From Xanthomonas maliensis (GTDB taxonomy: Bacteria; Pseudomonadota; Gammaproteobacteria; Xanthomonadales; Xanthomonadaceae): a stretch of DNA of 64,000 nucleotides. The stretch spans positions 1-64,000 of the forward strand of contig NZ_NSET01000042.1 in NCBI RefSeq assembly GCF_009192945.1, read 5' to 3'. The notes beneath the pieces are model-generated. The model saw nothing but the letters and a program-made list of their open reading frames with translations. It made no database searches and had not been told where the DNA came from. Of the stretch, positions 1 through 8,494 are shown in pieces (positions within the stretch are counted from its first letter, which is position 1; the number at the start of each line of letters is the position of its first letter). The translations under genes and the position numbers were made by a program.

Positions 1-1
1 G

Positions 2-178
2 GATGTGGACGCCAGCGGCAACGTGACCAACGTGTCGGTCGAAAAGTCCAGCCGCAACCGCGACCTTGACCGTGCTGCGATGGACGCGGCACGTAAGTGG
101 AAGTTCAACCCTTCCGTCGTCAACGGACAGAAGGCAGCTGGACGCGTCCGAGTCCCGGTCAACTTTGCTCTGAACTGA
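2..178 (+). CDS. tonB: TonB energy transducer, C-terminal end (5' truncated by window)
   Basis: Only the last 58 codons are present, read from position 2 to the TGA at 176-178. The segment reads as the TonB C-terminal domain: a VDASGNV strand, then AAMDAARKWKFNP, which is the helix-plus-'W-x-F-x-P' element typical of TonB family C-termini, and a final strand ending VPVNFALN. TonB spans the periplasm from the inner membrane and transmits proton-motive energy to outer-membrane receptors. It works with ExbB and ExbD, whose genes follow directly, so the assignment is strongly supported by context. The N-terminal membrane anchor and proline-rich linker lie outside the window. Confidence 0.92.
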   Translation, partial: DVDASGNVTNVSVEKSSRNRDLDRAAMDAARKWKFNPSVVNGQKAAGRVRVPVNFALN

Positions 179-184
179 TCCCAC

Positions 185-204
185 GGGCCGGCCAGGGCCG
201 GCCC
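185..204 (+). other. Perfect stem-loop between tonB and exbB
   Basis: An 8-bp perfect inverted repeat, GGGCCGGC (185-192) and GCCGGCCC (197-204), encloses a 4-nt loop in the 85-bp tonB-exbB gap. No T-tract follows directly, so it is not a standard intrinsic terminator. It could stabilise the tonB mRNA 3' end or attenuate read-through into exbB. This is inference from base pairing only. Confidence 0.4.
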
Positions 205-263
205 AGGATCCTGTCTTCCTTTCGCTCCACCCTTCATCACCTCACACAACAAAGGTAAGCGTC

Positions 264-1025
264 ATGCTGCAGGAACTTTTCATCGCCGCCGCTGCAGGGG
301 GCTCCAATCCGTCGGCCGCCCTTTCGCAGATGGGCTTCGAGCACCTGATCACGGAAATGACCTCCAATCCGGGTGACTTCGCCGTCTCCTGGGTCGTTCT
401 GATCACGCTGATCGGCATGTCGGCCCTGTCCTGGTACTGGACCGTCATCAACATCTTCCGCGCCACCCGCCTCAAGAGCGCGGCTGACCGCGTCACCACC
501 GCATTCTGGGAAGCCCCGAATGCACAGGACGCCATCCGCGCCATGGAAGAGCAGCCGGCTTCCGAGCCGTTCTCCAAGATCGCGCTGGACGCTGCCCAGG
601 CAGCTGCTCACCACCAGCGCGCCGAAGGCGGCACCGCCGGTCTGGGCGAGACCCTGAGCCGTTCGGAGTTCGTCGATCGCGCGCTGCGCCAGGCCGTGAC
701 CCGCGAAAGCACCAAGCTGCAGTCGGGCATGACCCTGCTGGCGACCGTCGGTGCAACCGCGCCGTTCGTTGGTCTGCTGGGTACCGTGTGGGGCATTTAC
801 GGCGCGCTGATCAAGATCGGTGCCACCGGCTCGGGCTCGATCGAAGTCGTCGCCGGCCCGGTGGGTGAAGCGCTGATCATGACCGCGATCGGTCTGTTCG
901 TCGCGATCCCGGCAGTGTTCGCGTTCAACTTCTTCTCCAAGATCAACAGCTCCACGATCGCGAAGTTCGACACGTTCGCCCACGACCTGCACGACTTCTT
1001 TGCTACCGGCGCGCGCGTTCGCTAA
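264..1025 (+). CDS. exbB: ExbB, proton-channel subunit of the TonB complex
   Basis: The 253-residue protein belongs to the MotA/TolQ/ExbB family. Three membrane segments are visible at about residues 42-65, 156-181 and 200-224. The conserved stretch LLATVGATAPFVGLLGTVWG lies in the second and GEALIMTAIGLFVAIPAV in the third. ExbB forms the inner-membrane proton channel with ExbD and energises TonB for uptake of iron chelates, vitamins and plant carbohydrates through outer-membrane receptors. AAAGG at 251-255 sits 8 nt before the ATG, supporting the start. It lies 85 bp after tonB and 47 bp before exbD1, as in a four-gene operon. Confidence 0.97.
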   Translation: MLQELFIAAAAGGSNPSAALSQMGFEHLITEMTSNPGDFAVSWVVLITLIGMSALSWYWTVINIFRATRLKSAADRVTTAFWEAPNAQDAIRAMEEQPASEPFSKIALDAAQAAAHHQRAEGGTAGLGETLSRSEFVDRALRQAVTRESTKLQSGMTLLATVGATAPFVGLLGTVWGIYGALIKIGATGSGSIEVVAGPVGEALIMTAIGLFVAIPAVFAFNFFSKINSSTIAKFDTFAHDLHDFFATGARVR

Positions 1026-1072
1026 TCCGGTTGTCCAAGAACGACATCGCAACGATTTAGACGGAGCCCGTT

Positions 1073-1495
1073 ATGGCCTTCAGTAGTGGTAACAGCGGCG
1101 GCCCGATGGCCGACATCAACGTCACGCCCTTGGTGGACGTGATGTTGGTGCTGCTGATCATCTTCATCATCACGGCACCGCTGATGTCCCATAAGGTCAA
1201 GGTGGACTTGCCCCAGGCGAACCTGAACAAGGAAGAAGACGCGACGAAGCGGTCCGATCCAATCACCCTGGCGGTGAAAGAAAACGGCGACCTCTTCTGG
1301 AACGATCAGCCGATCAGCAAGGAAGCACTGGAGTCGCGCCTTTCCACCGCCGCACAGCAGACCCCGCAGCCGCCACTCAATCTGCGTGGCGACCGCACGA
1401 CCAAGATGCGTACGATCAACGAGGTCACCAAGATCGCGCAGGGTCAGGGCATGCTGGACATCGGCTTCGTTGCGACCAAAGAGAAGGGGCAGTAA
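1073..1495 (+). CDS. exbD1: ExbD (first copy), TonB complex subunit
   Basis: The 140-residue protein is a biopolymer-transport ExbD/TolR family member. A short cytoplasmic N-terminus ends in the motif [17 protein letters not shown]. Asp22 inside the single membrane helix (about 21-37) is the conserved proton-pathway residue. A VDLPQAN segment and a periplasmic domain follow. Xanthomonas is known to carry two adjacent exbD genes with this operon, and in X. campestris exbD2 has a role beyond iron uptake. exbD1 ends 3 bp before exbD2, so the two are almost certainly co-transcribed. Confidence 0.96.
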   Translation: MAFSSGNSGGPMADINVTPLVDVMLVLLIIFIITAPLMSHKVKVDLPQANLNKEEDATKRSDPITLAVKENGDLFWNDQPISKEALESRLSTAAQQTPQPPLNLRGDRTTKMRTINEVTKIAQGQGMLDIGFVATKEKGQ

Positions 1496-1498
1496 GCC

Positions 1499-1909
1499 AT
1501 GGCATTCAGTACCGGTGGAAACCGTGGGCCGATGGCCGACATCAACGTCACGCCCCTGGTGGACGTGATGTTGGTGCTGCTGATCATCTTCATCGTGACC
1601 GCGCCGATCATGACCTACCCGATCGCCGTGGATCTGCCGCAGCGGGTGCTCAACCCGCCACCGCAGACGACCGAACCGCCGCCGCCGATCGAGTTGCGCA
1701 TCGACGCCACCAACCAGGTGTATTGGAACAATAGCCCGGTGGTGGTCTCGCAGCTGCAGCAGCGGATGGAGGAAGTCGTGCAGAGCGACCCGACCAATCA
1801 GCCGGAGCTGCGCATCGATGCCAACCAGGACGCGGAATACGAGGTGATGGCCAAAGTCCTGGCCGCGGCGAAGAACGCGCAGTTGAAGAAGATCGGTTTC
1901 GTGCAATAA
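1499..1909 (+). CDS. exbD2: ExbD (second copy), TonB complex subunit
   Basis: The 136-residue ExbD/TolR family protein shares the first 23 or so residues almost exactly with ExbD1 ([20 protein letters not shown]), including membrane Asp22. Its periplasmic part differs: a proline-rich linker near residues 50-63, then a domain ending [13 protein letters not shown]. The near-identical N-termini point to a tandem duplication followed by divergence of the periplasmic half. It is the last intact gene of the operon; a strong terminator lies about 40 bp downstream. Confidence 0.96.
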   Translation: MAFSTGGNRGPMADINVTPLVDVMLVLLIIFIVTAPIMTYPIAVDLPQRVLNPPPQTTEPPPPIELRIDATNQVYWNNSPVVVSQLQQRMEEVVQSDPTNQPELRIDANQDAEYEVMAKVLAAAKNAQLKKIGFVQ

Positions 1910-1951
1910 GACTTCGCAAGACCGCAACACCACAGTCATGACGCGACTGCA

Positions 1952-1981
1952 AACGCCACCGGCAACGGTGGCGTTTTTTTA
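1952..1981 (+). terminator. Rho-independent terminator of the tonB-exbB-exbD operon
   Basis: A 10-bp perfect stem, AACGCCACCG (1952-1961) and CGGTGGCGTT (1966-1975), closes a GCAA tetraloop and runs straight into a T-tract at 1974-1980. It lies 43 bp after the exbD2 stop. Geometry and position are those of a classical intrinsic terminator. Confidence 0.93.
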
Positions 1982-2289
1982 TTGCCCGTATAGCGGCGTA
2001 CCAGCGATGCCAGCGATACGCTCTCCACTCACAGAGCGCGAGCGGTTTTACCGGCCCGCATGTCCAACAGCGGCGCCAAACCCTGTGCCGCGTGCTGACC
2101 AGACCACGGCTGCCATCCGCGACCACACCCGCGGTGCTGCGGTGCCGTATGAGGGTGTCCTTTGTCCATCTCTACGTGCTCGCCGACCCTGCCCGCCCCT
2201 TGCTGCCACCAGCGGATGTTGATGGTGGGTCGGAACCCGCAGGATGTGGTCGTGATCGCGAGGCGACACAGCATCGGCGTGCACGTGAG
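1982..2289. other. Intergenic region between terminator and exbD remnant
   Basis: About 300 bp with no recognisable gene. Open frames exist on both strands but their translations are Arg/Pro/Ala-rich and resemble no family I know. It may be further decayed sequence belonging to the exbD-like remnant that follows. Confidence 0.5.
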
Positions 2290-2656
2290 TGGATCGACCT
2301 CCCAACGTGGGAGCTGCCAGGGTGATGCTCTTGCTGTCGTGGTTGAACATGGCATGGCGCGCGATCCATGGGATTCCCGTGGCACTGCCACGCCCTGACC
2401 GGCAACGGCCGATGCCTCTACACACGCCTGCACCAATTGGGGACGCCTGGGTGCCAACGGCCAGCTGTTCTGCAATGACAGTCCGCTCGCCCGCCAGGAG
2501 CTATCGTCACCCTTGCAGGGACAAAGGCGTCGCGCGGCCAGCACTGCATCTGCACTGCACTTGTATGTCAGCCCGTGGGCAGACCGCGCGCAGCTGAGCG
2601 AGTTGCTGTTGGCGGCCAAGGCCGCGCGGGTGGAGCGCATCGCCTTCGTGCAGTGA
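2290..2656 (+). pseudogene. Frameshifted remnant of a third exbD
   Basis: Three reading frames in order give pieces of an ExbD protein. Frame one ends WIDLPTWELPG near 2322. A second frame from 2322 reads VMLLLSWLNMAW followed by HGIPVALPRPDR, matching the [10 protein letters not shown]...YPIAVDLPQ part of ExbD2. A third frame from about 2430 to the TGA at 2654-2656 reads NGQLFCNDSPLARQEL and ends LLLAAKAARVERIAFVQ. These align with NGDLFWNDQPISKEAL of ExbD1 and [17 protein letters not shown] of ExbD2. At least two frameshifts break it. The C-terminal match is convincing, the N-terminal part less so. It lies 380 bp beyond exbD2 and outside the operon terminator. Confidence 0.68.
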
Positions 2657-2793
2657 TCTTGGGGTGCGCTGGGGATGCCGAGGCCCGCTCGCGTTCTGTC
2701 TGCGTGCGGGTCAGGCGACGACGTTGTCGTGTTCCAGATGCATCTCGGTGCGGCGTAGTGTGGCCGGAGCACCGGGGTGCCGACCACCAGGCA

Positions 2794-3567
2794 TCAGGGC
2801 ACCGGCCGACTGTTGCGCAGGATCTGCAGGTAGCCGTGCACGCTGGCTTCCAGCCCTTGATACAAGGCTTCGCCGATCAAGGCATGGCCGATCGACACTT
2901 CGAGCACGTTGGGAACGGCGGCGAGGAAATCGCCCAGATTGTCTTGCGAAAGATCGTGGCCGGCATTGACGCCGAGGCCGGCCGCGCTTGCGCGGCGAGC
3001 AGCGTCGGCAAACCGCTGCAGGGCGGACGCTGGATGCCCTTCGAGATGCGCTTGCGCGTACGGACCGGTGTACAACTCGATCCGGTCCGCGCCCAGCAGC
3101 GCCGCCTGCGCAAGATCGGGACTCTCGGCATCGACGAAGAGACTGACGCGGCTGCCCAACGCCTTGAACGCGGCGATCAGGGTGCCGAGCTGCGTGGTGT
3201 CCTGCGCAAAATCGAAGCCATGGTCGGAGGTCAGCTGGCCATCGCCATCGGGAACCAGGGTGACCTGCTCAGGACGGGTGTGGCGGCACAGCTCCAGCAA
3301 TCCAGGATACCCCTCGCGCGGTGGTGCGAATGGATTGCCTTCGATGTTGAATTCCACTCCTCGCTCGCGGGTGAGTGCTCCCAGTGCCAGCACGTCCTCG
3401 GCGCGGATATGGCGTTGATCCGGCCGCGGATGCACGGTGATACCGTGCGCGCCGGCGGCGATGCAGGTCCGTGCTGCCCGCAGCACGTCCGGATCCCGAC
3501 CACCGCGCGAATTGCGCAGCACGGCGATCTTGTTGACGTTGACGCTCAGCTGGGTGGTCGGGGCCAT
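2794..3567 (-). CDS. pdxJ: Pyridoxine 5'-phosphate synthase PdxJ
   Basis: The 257-residue TIM-barrel enzyme condenses 3-amino-1-hydroxyacetone 1-phosphate with 1-deoxyxylulose 5-phosphate to give pyridoxine 5'-phosphate, the last ring-forming step of DXP-dependent vitamin B6 synthesis in the cytoplasm. Family signatures are plain: [17 protein letters not shown] at the N-terminus, the catalytic-loop [29 protein letters not shown] and [11 protein letters not shown]. Length is slightly longer than the usual 240-250 residues. It starts 3 bp beyond the stop of the upstream small membrane gene, suggesting one minus-strand transcript with it. Confidence 0.97.
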   Translation of the reverse strand: MAPTTQLSVNVNKIAVLRNSRGGRDPDVLRAARTCIAAGAHGITVHPRPDQRHIRAEDVLALGALTRERGVEFNIEGNPFAPPREGYPGLLELCRHTRPEQVTLVPDGDGQLTSDHGFDFAQDTTQLGTLIAAFKALGSRVSLFVDAESPDLAQAALLGADRIELYTGPYAQAHLEGHPASALQRFADAARRASAAGLGVNAGHDLSQDNLGDFLAAVPNVLEVSIGHALIGEALYQGLEASVHGYLQILRNSRPVP

Positions 3568-3570
3568 GCC

Positions 3571-3840
3571 TCAGACCTGCGGCTCGCCATCGCGATCGCC
3601 AGCGGCCGCAGCGGCCTTGCGGGCGTCGGCAACGGCGCGCAGCCGACGCAACTCGGCCGGATCGATCATGCTGGCGGTGTCGCGCTGGCGATCGTCCAGG
3701 CGCGCAGCCACCCAGCCGCGGGTCCACAGCAGCAACAGCACCAGCGCCGTCAGTAGCGCCACGATCAACAGCCACATGTGTGGCGTGCTGAACGCCAGCA
3801 CCAATGCTCCCAGTGCCATGAGCAGAAACAGCCAATGCAT
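3571..3840 (-). CDS. Small two-helix inner-membrane protein
   Basis: The 89-residue protein starts MHWLFLLMALGALVLAF and has two hydrophobic helices (about residues 2-18 and 22-41), then a charged cytoplasmic-looking tail rich in Arg, Ala and Asp. I chose the ATG at 3840 because GGGGAGC lies just upstream on that strand and hydrophobic sequence starts at once; an upstream in-frame ATG would add 43 Pro/Arg-rich residues overlapping the cardiolipin synthase gene. I do not recognise the family. Its tight coupling to pdxJ (3 bp) and position after the cardiolipin synthase gene suggest co-expression, not function. Confidence 0.7.
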   Translation of the reverse strand: MHWLFLLMALGALVLAFSTPHMWLLIVALLTALVLLLLWTRGWVAARLDDRQRDTASMIDPAELRRLRAVADARKAAAAAGDRDGEPQV

Positions 3841-3914
3841 GACGCGCTCCCCGATCTGTGGCCGCAGTGTAGCGCTGCGCCCGGCCGGGTTCCACGTGGG
3901 ACGGCCCGGCCGGC

Positions 3915-5375
3915 CTACAACAACGGGGACAGCAGGCGGGCGAATGCTTCGGGCAGCCGTGATCGCCACAACGGACGATGGCGCAGGAAGCGCACCTCCT
4001 GTGCCTGCGCCATGTCCTCGCCGAGCAGGCCGGCCAATTCGGCCGCCAGTGCCTGGTCGCGGAACAGCATCGATAGCTCGAAGTTCAGGCGGAAACTGCG
4101 GCTGTCGAAGTTGGCGCTGCCGACGATGCAGACATCGTCGTCGGCCAGCAGTGCCTTGGTGTGCAGCATGCGCGGGCCGTACTCGTAGAGACGCACTCCG
4201 GCTTCGAGCAATTCATCGAAATAGGAGCGTGCCGCGTAGGTGACCAGGCGTGAATCGCTGAGCCGCGGCACCAGCACCCGCACGTCCAGCCCGCCGAGCG
4301 CGGCCGAGGTCAGCGCCATCCGGGCGGCCTCGCCGGGCACGAAGTACGGCGTGGCCAGCCACACCCGGTGCTTGGCTTCATGGATGGCGGCGACCATCAA
4401 CCGATGAATGGCCTCCCACGACGAGTCCGGGCCTGAGACCAGCACCTGCGCATCGACCCGTCCCTGCGCCCGACTGGGCACATCGTCCGGCCACAACTGC
4501 TGGCCGTGAAAAGCCGCCCGCCCTTGTTTGGTGGCGTAGATCCAGTCTTCCAGGAAGACCAACTGCAGGCTGCGCACCACATGGCCCTGCACGCGCACGT
4601 GCAGGTCGCGAAATGCGTCGCTCCGGACCTGTTCGTTCTCTTCGTCGGTGACGTTGATGCCACCGGTAAAACCGATGCGTCCGTCGATCACCACCAGCTT
4701 GCGGTGGGTGCGCAGATTCAGCCATGGCCGCTTGAACGGCTTGAGCAGCTGGGTCGGATGGAACCACGCCGTCTCCACCCCCGCGGCCCGCAAGGTATGC
4801 AGCATGCGTCGGGTCATCGCCGAGGAGCCGATCGCATCCATCAGCAGCCGCACCTTGACCCCGGCGCGCGCGCGCTCCATCAAGGCCTGGCAGATCGCCG
4901 TCCCGCTGCGGTCCGGCTGGAAAATGTAGTACTCCAGATGGAGATGGTCGCGGGCGCTGGCGATGGCCTCGAGCAAGGCGGCATACGTGGCGGCGCCGTC
5001 GACCAACCACTGCACGTCGGTCGCGCTGCTGGGCGCCAGCCCGGTGGTGGATTGGGCGATCTTCGCCAGCTCGGTGCAGTCGGCATCCGGTGGGCAGACG
5101 CTGCTGTAGTGCTCCATTCCCGAGCGCGAGCGGCCACGCCGCAGCCGCTGCCGCTTCACCTTTTGCGGGCCCAGCCAGTAATAGATGAGCAGGCCCAGAT
5201 ATGGCAGCGCCGCCAACGACAGGACCCAGCTCAGCGTGGCCACCGGCTCGCGCTTCTGCAGGATGATCCAGCCGATGATCCACAGCAGGTACAGCACGTA
5301 GGCGGAGACCAGGAGGGCATTCAGGTGGGGAATGTCGGTCAGCCAATCCCACGCGCCCTGTGCGAGTGCGAGCAT
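3915..5375 (-). CDS. cls: Cardiolipin synthase (phospholipase D family)
   Basis: The 486-residue inner-membrane enzyme has two N-terminal hydrophobic helices (about residues 18-40 and 48-68), with KREPVATLSWVL between them, as in bacterial Cls. Two HKD catalytic motifs follow: HRKLVVID (His224, Lys226, Asp231) and HTKALLAD (His405, Lys407, Asp412). Other family blocks are EYYIFQPDRSG, FTGGINV and GSANFDSRSFRLNFE. It would join two phosphatidylglycerols to cardiolipin plus glycerol. Length is normal. It is the first gene of the minus-strand cls / small membrane protein / pdxJ group, with 74 bp to the next gene. Confidence 0.95.
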   Translation of the reverse strand: MLALAQGAWDWLTDIPHLNALLVSAYVLYLLWIIGWIILQKREPVATLSWVLSLAALPYLGLLIYYWLGPQKVKRQRLRRGRSRSGMEHYSSVCPPDADCTELAKIAQSTTGLAPSSATDVQWLVDGAATYAALLEAIASARDHLHLEYYIFQPDRSGTAICQALMERARAGVKVRLLMDAIGSSAMTRRMLHTLRAAGVETAWFHPTQLLKPFKRPWLNLRTHRKLVVIDGRIGFTGGINVTDEENEQVRSDAFRDLHVRVQGHVVRSLQLVFLEDWIYATKQGRAAFHGQQLWPDDVPSRAQGRVDAQVLVSGPDSSWEAIHRLMVAAIHEAKHRVWLATPYFVPGEAARMALTSAALGGLDVRVLVPRLSDSRLVTYAARSYFDELLEAGVRLYEYGPRMLHTKALLADDDVCIVGSANFDSRSFRLNFELSMLFRDQALAAELAGLLGEDMAQAQEVRFLRHRPLWRSRLPEAFARLLSPLL

Positions 5376-5758
5376 GCGCCGATTCTACGGCGCCCGAGGC
5401 GGGCTGCTCGCGTGTCTGTCGTGTTGTCTGATGTTCGCCGCTGCGAGCGTTCACGTGGCCGATGGTTGACCGCTCACCCCGAGCGGAGAGGCATGGCCAG
5501 TGCGATGTGGGCGACCGCCGGACCGTGGAGGCGGATGACTGGCGTCCCGGGGCGCGCATGGAGGTGGACCACGACATCTACCGACCTCACACCATCTTGG
5601 CGTCGACCTCATCAGGCTGCGCCATGCAGCAGCAGATAGCCGCCGTCGCCGCAGCGATTGCGATCGGCCATGCGTCCGATCGCGTGGACCTGGCAACGCA
5701 CCGGCAAAGATAGGGTGACCGGCCACGGCGGAAGACGTTGCGCGCGCCAGAGGAATCG
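5376..5758. other. Intergenic region between divergent cls and WYL-regulator genes
   Basis: About 380 bp that should contain the promoters of both divergent genes. No clear sigma-70 hexamers, operator or hairpin stands out. Open frames on both strands give Arg-rich translations without recognisable domains. Confidence 0.5.
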
Positions 5759-6478
5759 ATGTCCAGAACAAGCCGCTTGTTTGAACTGCTGGGGATTCTG
5801 CGTTCGCACAGACGGCCAGTGTCGGCAGTGCAGCTGGCGCAGACGCTGGGCGTGTCACAACGCAGCGTCTACCGCGACATCGACACCTTGCGTGCGCTTG
5901 GCGCGCCGCTGGATGGGCAAGCGGGTATCGGTTATTGCCTGAAGGAAGGCTTCTTTCTTCCCGAGCTGGCGTTTTCGCCGGAGGAGCTGGATGCGGTCAT
6001 GCTCGGCCTGGACTGGGTGAAACAGCGCGCCGATCCTGCCTTGGTCAAATGCAGTGAACGCGCACTGGCGAAGATTCTTTCGGCCAGACAGCAACTGCCC
6101 GCCCTGCATGATGCGTCAGCGGCGATTCTGACGGCTGCATCGACATCCGAGCTGAGCGATCAACCGCACACCGCGCTATTGCGCGATGCCATCCGTCGGC
6201 AACGCAAGCTGTCCATCGGCTACGTCGATGCGCAAGGCGTATTGTCCCATCGTGTCATCTGGCCCATCGCCTTGGTCTACTTCGACGATGTGCGCGTGCT
6301 GGCCGCCTGGTGCGAATGGCGGGCAGCGTTTCGCCATTTTCGCGTCGACCGGGTGCAGGTGGAGGCGATGCTGGAAGCGCGGTACCCGGAGTCGCGACAA
6401 TCGCTGGTCAAGCGCTGGCGCCAACAGGACCGGGACTGGCGCGCACTACTGACAGTTTCTGACGTACCACAACGCTAA
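5759..6478 (+). CDS. WYL-domain (YafY-type) transcriptional regulator
   Basis: The 239-residue protein has an N-terminal winged helix-turn-helix (MSRTSRLFELLGILRSHR, then VSAVQLAQTLGVSQRSVYRDIDTL, about residues 1-55) and a C-terminal WYL domain (about 130-215) with YVDAQGVLSHRVIWPIALVY and FRHFRVDRV, the Arg-rich ligand face. Such regulators sense nucleic-acid or small ligands and often control a neighbour. The ATG at 5759 is preferred over one 21 nt upstream because the family starts at the 'R-lfeLL-iLR' helix and AGAGGA precedes it. The DUF1330 gene 49 bp downstream may be co-transcribed. Confidence 0.9.
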   Translation: MSRTSRLFELLGILRSHRRPVSAVQLAQTLGVSQRSVYRDIDTLRALGAPLDGQAGIGYCLKEGFFLPELAFSPEELDAVMLGLDWVKQRADPALVKCSERALAKILSARQQLPALHDASAAILTAASTSELSDQPHTALLRDAIRRQRKLSIGYVDAQGVLSHRVIWPIALVYFDDVRVLAAWCEWRAAFRHFRVDRVQVEAMLEARYPESRQSLVKRWRQQDRDWRALLTVSDVPQR

Positions 6479-6527
6479 CCTCTGCGAGAGGCCTCCACCC
6501 AGGAGGCATGATCACGGAGAAATATCA

Positions 6528-6905
6528 ATGGTCGCATTTGTAGAGGCCGCACTCGACGCGTTCCTCAACGCCGATGATGATTCGGCGATTACCATGTTGA
6601 ATCTGCTGCAATTCCGGCCCGAGGGAGGACGGCAGACATACCATGAGTACTTGCGGATGGCCGAGCCCATCCTGCGCCGATTCGGTGCGCGCATCGTCTT
6701 CAGCGGTGATGGCCTGCCGGTGCTGACAACGGGGCAAGCGCGACAGTGGGATGCAGTGACGCTGGTCCACTACCCGTCCCGCGCCGCCTTCAAGCACATG
6801 ATCGCCGATCCCGAGTACCAACTGGCCTTCCAGGTCGGAAGTGCGGCGCTGGCCGATATCGCACTGCAACCCTTTATCGGGATTGCAGGCGTCGCTGACC
6901 GGTAG
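6528..6905 (+). CDS. DUF1330 family protein
   Basis: The 125-residue protein is close to the DUF1330 (ferredoxin-like dimeric alpha/beta barrel) fold. It shows ITMLNLLQFRPEGGRQTYHEYL, then GDGLPVLTTGQARQWDAVTLVHYPSRAAFKHMIADPEY, the usual 'vNl..f......Y..Y' and 'W......YPS...f..m..dp.Y' blocks. The biochemical role of this family is not established. The ATG at 6528 is preceded by a CGGAG stretch. It follows the WYL regulator closely and may be its target or partner; this is inferred from position only. Confidence 0.82.
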   Translation: MVAFVEAALDAFLNADDDSAITMLNLLQFRPEGGRQTYHEYLRMAEPILRRFGARIVFSGDGLPVLTTGQARQWDAVTLVHYPSRAAFKHMIADPEYQLAFQVGSAALADIALQPFIGIAGVADR

Positions 6906-7116
6906 CGTTTCCTGATTGCCGAGTGGGTTGGAGCACGTCCGCGCCGGAGATCGAGACTGCAGAGGGCGCGTTTGCCAGGAAGCGCGCAGCTCTGCGCTCA
7001 ACGGCTGCGCCGCATCGGCGAGGTGGCTGTGCGCCCGCTGGGCAAGGCGTGCAGCAGCCTTGCATGGACTGGTTGCCCGTGGCCAGGCGCATGCAAGATC
7101 GAACGCTAGCGCATGC

Positions 7117-8247
7117 TCAAAAAAGCGCCAGCTGCGGTGTATCCGGTCGCGGCGGACGGAACTGACTGCTATCGAGCCTTGGCATGCGCCCGAACCCAAG
7201 GTGCCGGTATGCCTTGGAGAATCGCTGCGAGATCAGCTGTGCAAAGGGCCCCTCTCCGACCATACGCTGACCGAAGCGACTGTCGTAGTCCTTACCGCCA
7301 CGCATCTGCTGGATCAGGCTCATGACGTGTTTGGCCCGCTCCGGAAAATGCATCTGCAGCCACTCGCGCCAGAGCTGGCTCAGTTCATGCGGCAAGCGCA
7401 GCAAGACGTAGCCGGCAGAGCGTGCGCCGTGCTCCCGGGCCGCTTCCAGAATGTGCTCCAGCTCCCTGTCGTTGATCATCGGGATGACCGGCGCGACCAG
7501 CACGCCCACCGGAATCCCCGCTTCGTGCAGCGACCGCATGGCCCGCAATCGCGCATGCGGGGCGGCCGCACGTGGCTCCATCTTGGCGGCCAGCCGATTG
7601 TCGAGCGTCGTCACCGAGAAATACACCGACACCAGGTTGCGCTGCGCCATGTCGGCCAGCACATCGATGTCGCGTTCGATCAAGGCGGCTTTGGTGACGA
7701 AGCTGACCGGATGTCCAGCCTCCGCCAAGACTTCCAGGCATGCCCGGGAGATGCCCAGGCGTCGCTCCGCGGGCTGGTAGGCATCGGTGTTGATCCCCAG
7801 CGCAATGGGTGAACACGTGTAGGACGGCCGCGCCAGCTCTGCACGCAGCAGCGCCGCCGCGTTTGGCTTGGCAAAGATCCGGGTTTCGAAATCCAGGCCG
7901 GGCGACAGGTCCAAATAGGCATGTGATGGCCTGGCAAAGCAGTACACGCAACCATGCTCGCAGCCCCGGTAGGGATTGATCGACTGCGAAAAGCCAATGT
8001 CCGGCGACTGATTGCGGCTGATGATGCTGCGAGCGACCTCCTCCGCGACCACGGTCTTGGGGCGGACCACCGGTGCCTCGTCCGGGTCGGAGGCGTCCCA
8101 GCCGTCGTCGATCTCGATGGACGTGGTGACGGCAAAGCGACCAGGCACATACGACGCGGTGCCGCGCCCCTTGATGGCCGTTCGCGCGTTGCGGACGTCG
8201 CGCTCGGCGCCTTCGCTCGTGCTCGCTTGAGGGATGTCTGGCCGCAT
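7117..8247 (-). CDS. PA0069-family radical SAM protein
   Basis: The 376-residue protein carries the radical SAM cluster motif CEHGCVYC (Cys96, Cys100, Cys103) inside INPYRGCEHGCVYCFARPSH. Other blocks, KGRGTASYVPGRF near residue 26, SFVTKAALIERDIDVL and VLVAPVIPMINDRELEHIL, match the PA0069 / SplB-related group. These proteins bind a 4Fe-4S cluster and S-adenosylmethionine; the substrate is unknown, although relation to spore photoproduct lyase hints at nucleic-acid repair. A LexA-type operator covers the promoter, which fits a DNA-damage role. No ribosome-binding site precedes the ATG, and the predicted transcript would start at or near it. Confidence 0.9.
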   Translation of the reverse strand: MRPDIPQASTSEGAERDVRNARTAIKGRGTASYVPGRFAVTTSIEIDDGWDASDPDEAPVVRPKTVVAEEVARSIISRNQSPDIGFSQSINPYRGCEHGCVYCFARPSHAYLDLSPGLDFETRIFAKPNAAALLRAELARPSYTCSPIALGINTDAYQPAERRLGISRACLEVLAEAGHPVSFVTKAALIERDIDVLADMAQRNLVSVYFSVTTLDNRLAAKMEPRAAAPHARLRAMRSLHEAGIPVGVLVAPVIPMINDRELEHILEAAREHGARSAGYVLLRLPHELSQLWREWLQMHFPERAKHVMSLIQQMRGGKDYDSRFGQRMVGEGPFAQLISQRFSKAYRHLGFGRMPRLDSSQFRPPRPDTPQLALF

Positions 8248-8282
8248 GTTGTTAGTATTAGTGCTAACAACCTGCGGCGCAA
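8248..8282 (-). promoter_or_regulatory. Promoter with overlapping LexA-type operator, probably leaderless
   Basis: On the minus strand, TTGCGC (8282-8277) lies 16 nt before TAATAC (8260-8255), a fair -35/-10 pair. Only 7 nt separate the -10 box from the ATG at 8247, so the transcript would be leaderless. Over the -10 box sits TTAGCACTAATACTA (8267-8253), an exact fit to TTAGN6TACTA, the LexA box reported for Xylella and Xanthomonas. It is part of a wider inverted repeat, GTTGTTAG and CTAACAAC (8248-8271). LexA bound here would block RNA polymerase until DNA damage. Confidence 0.7.
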
Positions 8283-8494
8283 GGCAGGATCACCCTTGAG
8301 GGGAAGACGCGCGCGCGGCCAGTGCGTCACGTCCACGGGCAGTGCGTCGCCAGGCTGTTGCATGGACAGCGTTTGCAAGAAGGCCACAAGCCCCGGCGTG
8401 GCCGGTGATGCGGCCATGGTCGTTGTTGCTACAAGCCTTCACGTTCGATCGGTCCGCCGCTGCGAGCACGAGGCGCAACCGCATTCCAGCCCGC

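Noticed and set aside
2029-2787. Open frame on the minus strand after the tonB operon
   Set aside because: No recognisable protein features, and the plus strand carries ExbD-like fragments over half of the same span.
5462-5713. Small open frame between cls and the WYL regulator
   Set aside because: No ribosome-binding site and no family resemblance; composition is like random high-GC sequence.
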